A DNA stretch of 64,000 nucleotides. It comes from Gorsachius magnificus (taxonomy: Eukaryota; Chordata; Aves; Pelecaniformes; Ardeidae). The translations under genes and the position numbers were made by a program. The notes beneath the pieces are model-generated. The model was not told the origin of the DNA and did no database searches. It worked only from the letters and a program-made list of their open reading frames with translations. Location of the stretch: contig CM067084.1 in NCBI GenBank assembly GCA_034008185.1, positions 17,380,385 through 17,444,384 of the forward strand. The letters are read 5' to 3'. Below, piece by piece: positions 38,341 to 49,387 of the stretch (the first letter of the stretch is position 1; each line of letters opens with the position of its first letter).

Positions 38341-39005
38341 CTGCACGTGTGGGGTAGTTGACTCTAGTGGTAGTTAAGCAGCAGGTACTCTTTTCATCTG
38401 CAAGAACCATGGTAAAGCTCTTGGCTACCTTTCAGTCATCATCATATGTAAGAGAGGGAAATGCTGTAATTTAGTTCCCTAACAGTTATGACATTGTCAT
38501 TTATGCCTCACGGTGGCTGAAGCTTTCCAAGAGAAGGTCCCTGCGCTGTGAAAAGGGATATTCATACTCTACCACTTATTAAAACAAACTGCTATAAAGT
38601 CCCATTTTCAAATGTGATCAGAGTCCATATTCATAGAGGGAATTGTCTGACTTCCAAAAGCATTTTATAGAATCAAATGCTATTCAGAACTGTCCCTAAG
38701 TAGCTTTTGATAATGGGACTTAGCTTCTGAGGTTATGTATACCATGCAAATACAAGCAGAGCAGCCCTCAACTACTTCTCAAAATGGGGCCAGAAGTACT
38801 TTTTTCTGAATGAAACTTATGTTTCTTGTTTGTAGGGAATGATAATTACCAGAAGAAGTAGCTGACTTCCCCTGTGTTCTCTCATGATGTCTTAAAATAC
38901 AGTTTAAACTCAGCATTACATGAATCGGCCTGTCAAATGTATTGGTTATGTTGTGCACACTGTGAGGTTCATAACCAATTTGCACTTGATGCTTCTCCTT
39001 AGGTT

Positions 39006-39095
39006 CCTAATACCTAATACTATACTATATATATAATATATATATATAAAATATATATAATATATATATAATACTAGGTACCTAATACTATTGCA
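39006..39095. repeat. Long AT-repeat block with 12-bp direct repeats at both ends
   Basis: About 55 bases of nearly pure alternating A and T are flanked by two identical 12-base copies of TACCTAATACTA (39011-39022 and 39079-39090). The right flank also contains the palindrome TAGGTACCTA. The block would be prone to cruciform formation and replication slippage, and its length is probably polymorphic. Confidence 0.8.
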
Positions 39096-39123
39096 GTCTT
39101 CCAGCCAGTGACTCTATATGCCA

Positions 39124-39318
39124 AGTGTAGCTGATTTGCATTAATGAAGAAGTACGATTTGTAGGTCTTCTAATGCCTCTTCCTTTTTAGGCATTCAACT
39201 GTGTATCCTTTAAGCTTTGATTTGGAAAATTCTGTTTTCAAAGCAATTCTGGAGCACACCTGGAGAATTTGATGAGAAAGGGAACCTGAAGACCTTTACG
39301 TCCAGTAAAGGCACTGGG
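39124..39318 (+). repeat. Dispersed direct repeat, copy B
   Basis: Second copy of the repeat described at 32025-32214, same orientation, about 1.1 kb inside DCLK2 intron 1. It begins at 'agtgtagctgatttgcatta' and fades after 'gacctttacg...gtaaaggcact'. Compared with copy A it has small insertions (aag after 'attaatga', and ttc in the T-rich segment). Homology stops on both sides, so this is a dispersed element or a small duplication, not part of a large one. Confidence 0.8.
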
Positions 39319-42300
39319 AGTTAGGAACCAGGCACTCCAGAACATGCAAGAAGAGGGAGAGGCCACAGCACTTGCTGCATCAAGGGGGTCTCACTCAAAA
39401 AAGATAGTGTGAAAGTTAAAATAGTAACATAGTGCCTGAGGACTTTCTCCATCATGTGATCTACTATAAGGCTGCTCCACAGTCAAAACAAAGGAAATGT
39501 GAAATGATTGCAGTGTGAAATGCTGGATCTGTGGTAATAAAATAAATGTGAAATCAACCCAAAACTTTTCCATGATTTGGTGATTAATTCAGAGATGGCT
39601 AAAAAAAGACCCAAGAAATGCTGGAGTGAGGATGGTGGGGAAAGGAGATGAAGCAAAAATTCGGTAAATTAATGATAATTTGCGGTGACTTCTGAAATGT
39701 TATAGAAGAAAAGATCTTACTCTTTTATGGCTTAAAACAAAGACAAAATGACTTGCTGGACAACAGTGTAAATGCAGCGTATACTCTCACAACTCTAAGT
39801 TAATAACTGAATGCAAAAATGTACTTCCTATCTCTTCAACTACTCATTGAAAGAGTGACCTTTGTCATTGCTCTTCATGGAAGAATAAAGCAAAACAAAT
39901 GTCACCATTAAAATGCCACTTCCATGCTTTCTCAGTAAAATAAAAGGGGAAAAAAGTCACAATTACTTAGTCATCTATCCACGACCAATACAGCTCTTTT
40001 AAGAAAATCCTGTAGCAATGTAATTGGATTAGTATGTTCTCCAATTAGCATGCCAAAAACTTCAAGTCTTACCACCATACAGAGGAAGGAAAGCATATAC
40101 AGAGGAGGGAAGAAAGCAAACAAATAGTGAATCTATCGTTCCTTGAAATTATGTGAGCTCTTTGCCAGCTGTTCTGTTCTTGCAGTGCTGGAAGAGGTCT
40201 GACTTGTTTTTATTTTCTATATTTCTTGTAATTCCAGCACAGCAAGCTTGAATTTCTGCTCTAGAATAAACACAAACATTGGCGATATCCTAAAGCTTGA
40301 ACTGCAGTAGCACCAGAATGGTGTTTTGTTGTATTGCTTTTTAATTTTCAGAATGGAAAATAAAATTAAAGTGCTGTTGTGCATGCCAGCTGCAGGCTGA
40401 ACACCAGGCTGAACACGGCTACTTGATGCAAAACCTAATTGACTAGTCTGTTTGCACATTATCAGTGTTGTTGAAGTGGCACGTGGAATCGCAGCAGTTC
40501 AGGTTCAGTAGTGACAGCTCTATGAAGTGAGCAGAAGGTAAGCCACCCTTGCCAAGCCAGCAAGATCTGCATTAAACCTCTCTCAACCCAAGCTTGTGTG
40601 TGTAGCTCTTGGACACTGAGATGCCCCAGTGCAGGCAAACTCTTCAAGGCCTGTTTGCCATTCATCAGGTTAATACCTGTCAGAGTATAAAAGCTGGCAG
40701 TATCAAATTCTGTATCATAATAGTCCAAACTAACTGAAACTGAGTCACTGATGAATGCTTTTGGGGGTTTGGCTGTATTTGGCAATCCGTTTTACTGTTT
40801 ATCATTTTAAAGGAAAATAGCTCATGCACAGATGTACTATAGATTTCAAATAACTGTTACAGGTTGAGTCAGTTAAAAATTTGATGAGATCAGGTTTATT
40901 AGTCAAAAATTGACAAGCTCTGTTGTAAGCATATTGCTTTTCTTAACTGGATATGACAGTCAAAAAAAAGCATGCTCTGCTGGACCAGCCTTAGGCAAAT
41001 ATAATTTATATTCCCAGCCCCTGTAGATTAGGAAATGTTATGGCTCGTGGGTTTGACGGTTTTCATTGCTTCTCAGAATGGGAGGAGTGAAGAATTTAAT
41101 TGTCTGCTCCTGATCTTGTTTGAGCACAGATCCAGAGGGTTTGGGAGTATTATGACTTTCTTATATTTCATTTATTTCTTTCGATTTTACTATCAGACTT
41201 CACACTACTTTTTACTTTTGAATAGGAGATTCCATGTGTAATTTTGTATTTTTCCTTCAATAGCAATAATGGAACAATAGTTTCATTTTAATTCACCACA
41301 GTTAATTAAGTGTTTGTCTGAATCCTTCAGTTTTCTTCAAAAATGTAAGCTTCCTAAAGCACGACACAATGGCAATAGTAAGAACTGTGTGGTTCTTTAG
41401 TGCTGAGGTTTGTGTTTTACAGTGATGTCCATCATGCTCTGTCTCTCTGTCCTCTGCATTCATTGTCTTGGTAGTGAAAGACATGGAGAATCCTGATTGT
41501 TAAGGTCTGCTGCAAAGTTGGGAGACATTACTGGATTTTGAGAGAGGAAACCAAGTGTAGACTCTATTCCTGGCAAGAAAAGTTATGTTGATTTGGCATG
41601 TAATAGGGGATTTTTCTAGTTCCCTAGGTAGGAAGCATTGCTAAGAGTCTTTGTTCATTCAGTTACAATGCGTAATTAATACAGTCCTTTATAAAATGTC
41701 AGTAGTTTTTTCTGCACAGTTTTGCAGACAATGAACAGGCACCTGTAGGGAAGTCTTTGGGCAGGAGGTGGGCAGGTTCTAAGCAGGGCAGTCCTTATGC
41801 ATGGCTAGGGACATGTAGCACAGGACAATATCTGCTTTAAAGAAGTGGGCTCTGTGACACTAATACAAAGTAAAAGAATGGTTTTGATACAATGTATTGA
41901 ACAATCCAAGTATTTTCTGCCTTAGATCATTCTTATTGTTACTGCATATTATATTTTAATCCTGCTTAAGTACCTGCGATTCTAGGTGATGCACGCTGTT
42001 ATATTAGGTCAAGAAAATCTTTTCTCTTGTCAGGGCAAGCAGATGGTAACACCAAATAGGCAGTTTGTATTTTTGCTTCTTCCAAAAGCTGTGATTACCT
42101 TCCTGTGCTAAAGCCAAAAGCTGTAACGCTTTTAGGAGGAGGCTTAACAAAGGGTAAAAAGGAAGGCTAAAAGAAGGATTAAAAAACATTAACAACATCT
42201 GCTTCCAAATATATGCTAAAATCACTGTAGTTACACAATCCTGGAACAATGGGGTGTGGATGTGAAATATGGATGTAATTGTTAGTTTACTTCTCATCCA

Positions 42301-42464
42301 AGCAAAATAAAACTGGTCTGGCACTGTGCATCACCTAGTTTCAGGGATGGGAGAAATGTAATTTACCCGAAAAGAGTTATTTACTTACTGTGGAAGAGGC
42401 ATGTGGTACTAGGTGCATTTGATACCAAGTGGCCTGAACTGTCTTCTGAAAGCTTTTACCCTAG

Positions 42465-42536
42465 CTGAGCAGGGGGTCGGACCAGATGACCTCCAGGGGT
42501 CCTTTCCAGCCTCAGCTGTTCTGTGATTCTGTGAAA
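42465..42536 (+). mobile_element. CR1 LINE 3'-end fragment
   Basis: The last 70 or so bases of an avian CR1: 'gctgagcagggggtcggacc', 'agatgacctccaggggtcct', 'ttccagcctcagctgttctg' and a 'tgattctgtg' tail. Severely 5'-truncated; within DCLK2 intron 1, sense to the gene. Confidence 0.9.
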
Positions 42537-43885
42537 ACTTGTGGGAAGCTGTCAGCTGAACGTCCTGCCTAAATAAAGTCAAAACTAGGAGCAATTAGTC
42601 ATCTGCTAAAATCCTGGTTGTCATTCCAGATTTTAAAAAGTGCATGGAGACCTTAAATTCTGTAGGTGAGGAAAGAGCTTTACTTACACAGGGTTATTGG
42701 AGGTGACGTGAAAGTGAAAGAATCATAAGAAACTGATGAGGAAGGAAGTTCTGTGAAAGAAAGGAAGGAAAGAGACCTAAATAACCTAATCCTTCATAAA
42801 AGGGGGTTGTTTTATTTTTAGATCAGTCCCTTTATACATGCTGTAAATATACTGTTCTGGAAACGTGCTTGGCTTTGTGTTACAGAACACAAATCACTCT
42901 CGTGTGATTCCTAAAGGTAGAAGGTTAGTAGTCCTAATAACCACTGTGCTATACTGAATAAGCAGGTTTTGGCACCCTTGAAACTTAAGACTTCTGCCAA
43001 AAGAAGCTGAGGGATGTGAGATGGATAGATGACGTGTACCTAGAAACCTGCCCTGTCCTATATGCTTCACAGAGCAATGCACATTTAAAAATATGGACAC
43101 TAACAGTTTTCTTTCTGTAGGGATTTTTACCTGTGTCAGATATATAATTCTCTGTTACACAGTGTGTCATTTAAAAACATGATGCTTTCTGTGACTCTCA
43201 GGAGATAGGAGTTTGTGCTTGTTAATACCTTGCAAAAAAGCAAGCCAGAAAACCCTGTTTCAGACAGTTTGGTTTCAAGTATCCCAACTCAGGATTTTTG
43301 AGCGTTATGCACTTAATTTCTTCCTTACATTACCCACTACATGGCGTATCCACAGTTTGTTATTTAACCTAATGCTAAGGAAAACAAAGTATCTACAAAT
43401 CTGTCTTTAGTAGTCTCTGCTTTTAAGGACAAAAAGTCTGAGTGTTTCTAGGCTGTTTGTTAAGTGCCTAGCTGTGGGCTTCAACTCACAAAACTTGTGC
43501 TGTGAAGAACCGCAAGCTGTCAGGCAGCAGTGTTTCCTCAAAACTGCACACAGTTGCAAGTGATGTTCACTCGTGATACAAAAGGACAAGATACATCCTT
43601 CTTTTCCTACCAGTACCTAAAATTGCATGGCTGAATTTTGGAAAGTTCACATACACCCAGGTGAGCTAGGCACATTTCCTGTGAATAACAGTGTTGACAA
43701 AAAAGATGGCAGAAGAAAACTTTTGTAGCTGAGTTTTTAAGCAAGCAAAACGGTATTTAGGCAACTGATGGTCTCTGGCTATTTATCAGGCAGATTGACC
43801 CATGTAGTCCTCTTTTCTCCTTTATCCATTCTCTGTGTTCATCATCTGTATTTCACTGTTGTGAGGGAATGGAAAGTACTGTGTT

Positions 43886-43960
43886 TAGACTGTTAGCTCT
43901 CTGAAACTGGAATCCTTCTACAGTGTGCTTATACTGTATACGCGCTGCACGCACACAGGC
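43886..43960 (+). mobile_element. Possible old amniote SINE-like relic
   Basis: The series 'tttagactgttagctctctg', 'aaactggaatccttctacag' and 'tgtgcttatactg' weakly follows the same old amniote repeat as at 28298-28395. The match is short and could be chance. Confidence 0.25.
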
Positions 43961-45942
43961 CTTGCTTCATGGATAGCATCTGATCATTAATGCAGTACTG
44001 GGGAATTATTTAGAAGCAGGTAACGTTTCCTTGTTAATAGGCAATGTTTCTCATCTTCTAGTTGTTTTTCTAATGTTAATAAGACAGAGAATCAGAAGTA
44101 AACTTACTCCATTTGTTGATTATATTGTGACCCAAAATATCAGCAGATGTTACTCCTTTTAAGTGAGCATATGCCCCATTTGAGGAATTTTTGTTGATAG
44201 CAGGATTTTTTTTGTGGAAGAAAGACACTTTTAGATTGCTCTGGGTACTGTCACGAAGCGTCGGATGGATGGCACATATGCTCTGTTGAAATTATAATGC
44301 CAGCTTATAAGGAAGTTTCATACTTCTGCCAAAACTGCTGTGCAGCCTGGTTGAGCTTTCTGCTGTAGATAGTTTGGCTGGGTTCAGCGTCCCAGCTGTA
44401 ACCAATGTCTGTAATTCTTGCATTTTTTTTCTGCATTTAAAAAAGAAATTATTGCTTAATAGACCTTTCTACTTCATTAGTCTATAGTTTACTTCTTTAC
44501 CTGCAAATCTCAGTGTAATATTAGTGACTAACTTCACAATCTGGTTTAAAAACTAGGGAGCTGATTCATGTTAATGCTGATGTTGTAAGCTAAAGACATG
44601 GTATTTATTTCCAGTAACGTAACTGCTGTGACTACATGCCAGTTAAGGCTAGTATGCATTAGCTTTAGAATCTTTCAGACTATAAATGGAAAGTAGGCCT
44701 TCAAACCATAAAATTGACCATACTGAAGTCAGCAATGTAAATATTTGAAGTATTGTTTATGCCTATTTATGGAGTTGTGTCAACTTTCTAGGGCTGGTAA
44801 ATGTACAAATGACAAAAAAAAAAAAAGCTAAGCCTGATCAAAATGCCACTGAAGTCTCAGAAAATATTTTCTCAGTAATGGGTTGATATGTATTTAGGTT
44901 AGACACATGAAAAATCTCATTCGAGGCAGTTAGTGAAACAGCCAAATTTATTATATATGTGATTTTAACTGTAAAGTTATCTGTTACTTTGTTAACAGTG
45001 TTTGAAAATAATTTGACTGATTTAAACCCCCCCAAAAATGAAGGGAACTAGTAGAAGACAAAGAGTTTTACATTGCTATTTTAGAGAAATAAAGATCCTT
45101 TTGGATTAATACTGATTGAAAATTTTATAACAGGACAATTTCTGCTGTCCTAAAGGATGTTGTAGTACAGCTCTGACAGATAGTAGATCACATTCCATGA
45201 TATTATAAAGAAGATATTCTGTTATGATATGTGTCCATAACAGACAAAGCCAGCATGCCATATTAAAACTCTCTATGATAAATCCTCTAGCAAAGGGACC
45301 TTTTGTTCCTTTACATAAGGTAATTAATTTATTTCAAGTTGGAGAGACCGTTTCTGAATAGCCTTAATTTTGATTTTTTTTGTAGTGGTTTTTTTTTTTT
45401 AACTTTATTTGTTTAAGCTTCTGCCCCAAAGTTTAACTTCAAATCGTCTTGTGTGCATTTGGTTTGTTAGGTTTTTTTGTTTGTTTTTTTTTAATGGTCT
45501 AGGAAGAGCATTCTTTTTGTGTTTGAAAGGATAACTCCGAACATGCTCAACGATGGTGAGTTTTGAGGTACCTTGTAGTGCTTATTGCTAGAATTTATTT
45601 AACTCTTTTGCACACAGCTGGACAGGCTGTACTGAAGAGGCTACTCTGAAGTGGTAGGTGACTTCATGTACTGAAGCTTACATAAAATCTTTGAGATGCT
45701 AGGGGCACTCAGTGTGTTTAGAAAGATATTTTCATGCATAGGATACTGTCAGGTTTATTCGTATATAAATATTATCGGGGATGATTAAATATCACCAAAG
45801 TCTTAGGCAGATCAATAAACTTCAAAGCAAGTGGTTAGGGACTTTCCAGAGTTGAATGCTTAATATTATGTACCCAGAATAATGGCTAGATTACCTTCTG
45901 TTCATTTTTTGTTGGAGCAAATATAATTAGCATTCTTAAACA

Positions 45943-45958
45943 ACACACACACACACAC
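45943..45958. repeat. (CA)n microsatellite
   Basis: Eight uninterrupted CA units followed by a C run. Short dinucleotide array within DCLK2 intron 1. Confidence 0.85.
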
Positions 45959-46034
45959 CCCCCAAAGTCACTTGCTAGGTACATCCACAAAAAGTTTAGC
46001 ATGTAATTGTGGAAAAAATTGTCCTAAGGGTTTG

Positions 46035-46625
46035 TGCTGGTTTTTGCTGGGTTAGAGTTAATTTTCTTCATAATCGTTAGTATGAGGCTATGTTTTGGAT
46101 TTGTGCTGAAAATAGTGTTGATAATACAGGGATGTTTTTATTATTGCTGAGCAGTGCTTACACAGAGTCAAGGCCTTTTCTGCTTCTCATGTCGCCCCAC
46201 TAGCGAGGAGGCTGGGGGTGCACAAGAAGTTGAGAGGGGGAATGGGATGGTTGACCCCAACTGACCAAAGGGATATCCCAGACCATAGGACATCACGCTC
46301 AGCAATACAAAGCTGGGGGACAAAGAAGGAAGGGGGGGATGTTCGGAGTGATGGCATTTGTCTTCCCAAGTCACCGTTACGTGTGATGGAGCCCTGCTTT
46401 CCTGGAGATGGCTGAACACCTGCCTGCCCATGAGAAGCAGTGAATGAATTCCTTGCTTTGCTTTGCTTGCGCACACGGCTTTTGCTTTCCCTTTTAAACT
46501 GTCTTTATCTCAACCCACGAGTTTTCTCACTTACCCTTCTGATTTTCTCTCTCCCCCATCCCACTGGGGGACAGTGAGCCAGTGGCTGTGTGGTGCTTTG
46601 TTGCCAGCTGGGGTTAAACCAGTGT
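46035..46625 (+). mobile_element. Solo LTR of an avian endogenous retrovirus
   Basis: About 590 bases follow a common avian LTR from end to end. They begin TGCTGGTTTTTGCTGGGTTA and include 'gagttaattttcttc', 'tgtgttttggattt'-like, 'ccaaagggatatcccagacc', 'aaactgtctttatctcaacc' and 'gagttttctcactt' blocks. They end in 'ggctgtgtggtgctttgttg' and 'ggggttaaacc'. No gag, pol or env sequence is present on either side, so internal sequence was lost by LTR-LTR recombination. The usual TATA position (near 'atataaactgggg') reads as a degraded 'caatacaaagctgggg', and the 'attaaact' poly-A signal position reads 'tttaaact', suggesting little remaining activity. No clear target-site duplication is visible. 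It lies in sense orientation in DCLK2 intron 1. Class (ERVK versus ERVL) is not assigned. Confidence 0.85.
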
Positions 46626-46929
46626 TTTATGTCACACAGTAAACTAGTTCTAGAAGGGAGAACAGCAAAATGATCAGCAGTTATAACGTTAGTAAGTCTA
46701 TTGGTATGAATTAGAACTACCAGCTTCTTTGAGATGCTGCTTATTTGGCAGCACTGTGTTCAGAGATAGACAGCTTCAGGGCTTATTAGAAATTGTTCAG
46801 AAAATAAGCATAGTCCTTTGAATCTAGCATTAGAGGGGGAAGCCTTTGCTTTCTCTTGCAGCTGAGCTGCAGTAACAAAACTTGAATATCTTGTGCTGTT
46901 TCACAATAACAGGATGGATGAGTGAGAGG

Positions 46930-47070
46930 AATCATAGGGTAATTTAGCTTGGAAGGGACCTTCTGAGGTCATCTCATCCAATGTCTTGCTCAAAGCAGGT
47001 CTGCTTAAATCGGATTGCTTGGAGACTTGTTGAAACTTAGCACGTAGTTCTGGGGCAGTGTAAGCTTCTA
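46930..47070 (-). mobile_element. CR1 LINE 3'-end fragment, antisense
   Basis: The + strand shows the CR1 3' end in reverse: 'aatcatagggtaatttagct', 'tggaagggaccttctgaggt', 'catctcatccaatgtcttgc', 'tcaaagcagg', then decaying similarity ('ggattgcttggagacttgtt'). It is more diverged than the other short fragments in the gene. Confidence 0.8.
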
Positions 47071-48102
47071 GGCCACCACAGTTCTTCCTAAGGTGTGTAG
47101 AGTTTTTTCCCCTACCTGTAGATTAGTGCTAGTGTGCATGCAGCTGTGTGGAAATCCCATTCAAGGAGTTCATGAGCTGAAAACAGCTCATTTTTCTTTG
47201 CTCTTTTTGGGGGAAAGAGAAGGAGTCTGGGTTTGTCTGTATTAGTTTCTGTTTTGTGCACCACTTGGTCTATGAATATAAGAAGGAATGATGGGGATGA
47301 GTGAAGAGGAAGAATACAGGCAAGGCAGTGGCATCCATAAAACCTCACACCAAATTGTTTCTTTGTACCTCAGTGGAGTACAGGCCCAGTGATGTTTGTG
47401 GAGGCAGAACTGGCTGCCAAACTTTCCCAAACAAAATCATTGTTAACTTGACTTAATTATAATCTGTTTTCTTTCAAATACAGCAAGTAAACTTTCAAGA
47501 AGGTCTAAATACAAGATAAATTAGAAAGCACTGTAATTGGTGTGGGAAAAGAAACACAGAAAAAGTCTTTCAGATCACAGTAATTCTTCAGGGGTTTGAA
47601 AGTAGTTTAATGTCTTGCTTTTAGAATAAGCTATGTGACTTCTAAGCTAAATCAGCTCTCCAAACTAAAGTTCAGAAAGTAAAACTATTGTTTAAAAGTT
47701 TTCTAGTGTGTATCTAAACATAAGTGTACATTTTGTAACTTTTACGGTACGGTCCAGTACATGTATGTGTATTACTTTTTACTTCTCTTGCTGTCTATAT
47801 AGGAGGTGAGTTTAGTTTGTTCTATCAGTGACCTTGAGTGTGTAGCTTTAATCTTGGAACAGGCTAAGCTTTTTACAGGTAGCTCTTCTGCCTGGAGGAA
47901 TGGTGTGTCCAGTCGGTTTGGAACCCCCCGGAAAAAAGAAAGTCTTTGGACGTAATTTTTGGCCCCAAGGATACGGGTTACAGAAATAACCCAGAGTTAA
48001 AGATGTCCTTTGTCATGGTCTGGATCTTGAGTGTTGCTGTCAGATATTAAGAGTTGTGGCAAACAACTAACAGCAGTTTGAAGAGCAAACTATCCTCTTC
48101 TG

Positions 48103-48172
48103 AAAAAACAAACAAACAAACAAAAAAACCAAGACAAAACCCTCAAAAACCCCAACCCCCTCAAAAAACCCC
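48103..48172. repeat. (CAAA)n and A/C-rich low-complexity tract
   Basis: Several CAAA units pass into an A- and C-rich stretch with AAAACCCC-like words. Simple sequence; no gene. Confidence 0.7.
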
Positions 48173-49052
48173 AGTTAGTCTCCAGTCTTGCATTATATCA
48201 AGGAATGGTGAAAAGTAACAAATTCCTTAGGTCTGCATCATGGCTGGTGCCACTTCAAATAATTTGATGTAAAGGTGTATATTACTAGCCTATGATAACA
48301 TCTTTTATCCTCTGAACTCCCTTTCATGACTTCAGGAGATTATCAGCAGTGCAGGCTTTGATTTAGGAAGGAAATTAAAATGGAGAAGTGTAGATGTCCT
48401 TTCATATTCCTGTAGTCTCTGAGTCTCATTTGTGCCTCCACAGGTGTTTGTTGGTCTAAACAATGTTGAAGTGAATACGTTTCAACAGTGTTTCCTTGGT
48501 AGAAAGGCAATAACTCCTGGTAAATTAATGTGACCTTCAGGGCAAGGATCTTGAGATGCTTGAAATTTATTCTGTTACAACTTGCTCCTTTAAAAATAAT
48601 TCATTATTAAACATAGGTATGTGTGTACACATCTTTAAGTATATACTTGAGGAACATATAGGGAAGGACCAGGATATTTGCTGTAGGAGAATGCTTTTAA
48701 TGTCACATATTGTGAGCTCAAGTCATTTAAGCTCTTGCAAAATATCTCTGCAATGAGAACTTATGATCTGAAAGAAATGGGAAATATGTTCAACCCCCTT
48801 GTTACCCTTTACTGTTTGTTTTGGTTTTTTTTTTTTTATTTCTTAATCAGAGGTTGTTTGAAACTTGTTGAAACCACTCTATGAGAGAACTGTTTGGGTG
48901 GAAAGCTCTGATTTACAGTCCTCCATTTAAAATGGCCTGCAGTTGAAATACAGGGAAATTACGCCTGAAAAAAAAAAGGTCTTTATTTTTTTAAATTGAC
49001 AAAAAATAGCTGCAAACCCCCTTAAATTTTGAAAATGTCATCTTCTTTTCAG

Positions 49053-49387
49053 GTGAAAGTTATGTATGTGCATCCAATGAACCGTATCGCAAAGTTGACT
49101 ATACCAAGAATGTCAACCCAAACTGGTGTGTGAACATACGGACTGGGTCCACTCGAACCTTGACATCTTTGACATCCACAAAGAGTGAAGTGAAGGAGAG
49201 TAAAGATTTCATTAAACCCAAGTTAGTGACTGTTATTAGGAGTGGAGTAAAACCACGGAAAGCTGTAAGAATTCTGCTGAATAAGAAGACTGCTCACTCC
49301 TTCGAACAGGTCTTGACTGACATCACAGAAGCCATTAAGTTAGATTCGGGTGTAGTCAAGAGACTTTGTACACTGGATGGAAAGCAG
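49053..49387 (+). CDS. DCLK2: DCLK2 coding exon 2: end of DC1, linker and start of the second doublecortin domain
   Basis: Bounded by the acceptor ...ttcttttcag and the donor gtagga after ...GGAAAGCAG. Joined to exon 1 it completes a Gly codon and reads [20 protein letters not shown] to end the DC1 domain. NVNPNW, a linker containing [10 protein letters not shown], and DC2 from [20 protein letters not shown] through [19 protein letters not shown] to LCTLDGKQ follow. [10 protein letters not shown] and LCTLDGKQ match DCLK2 better than DCLK1 (LYTLDGKQ). The 335 bases have no stop and no frameshift; the exon leaves phase 0. In both paralogues I recall, NVNPNW is followed by Ser; here it is Cys. 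The first part of the linker also differs from mammals. The rest of DC2 and the kinase lie downstream, outside the window. Confidence 0.96.

Larger units (their letters stand above)
38017..49052 (+). other. DCLK2 intron 1
   Basis: An 11,036-base GT-AG intron: donor gtgagg right after ...GTGGAAG, acceptor a pyrimidine-rich tcatcttcttttcag. It interrupts a Gly codon after its first base. No further coding exon is recognised inside. The first 300 bases still belong to the CpG island; the rest is AT-rich with an AT block, one member of the direct-repeat pair, a solo LTR, small CR1 fragments and CA and CAAA simple repeats, each listed separately. Confidence 0.9.

Noticed and set aside
46168..46476. 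Overlapping frames of about 100 codons on both strands
   Set aside because: They lie wholly inside the solo LTR, which does not encode a protein.
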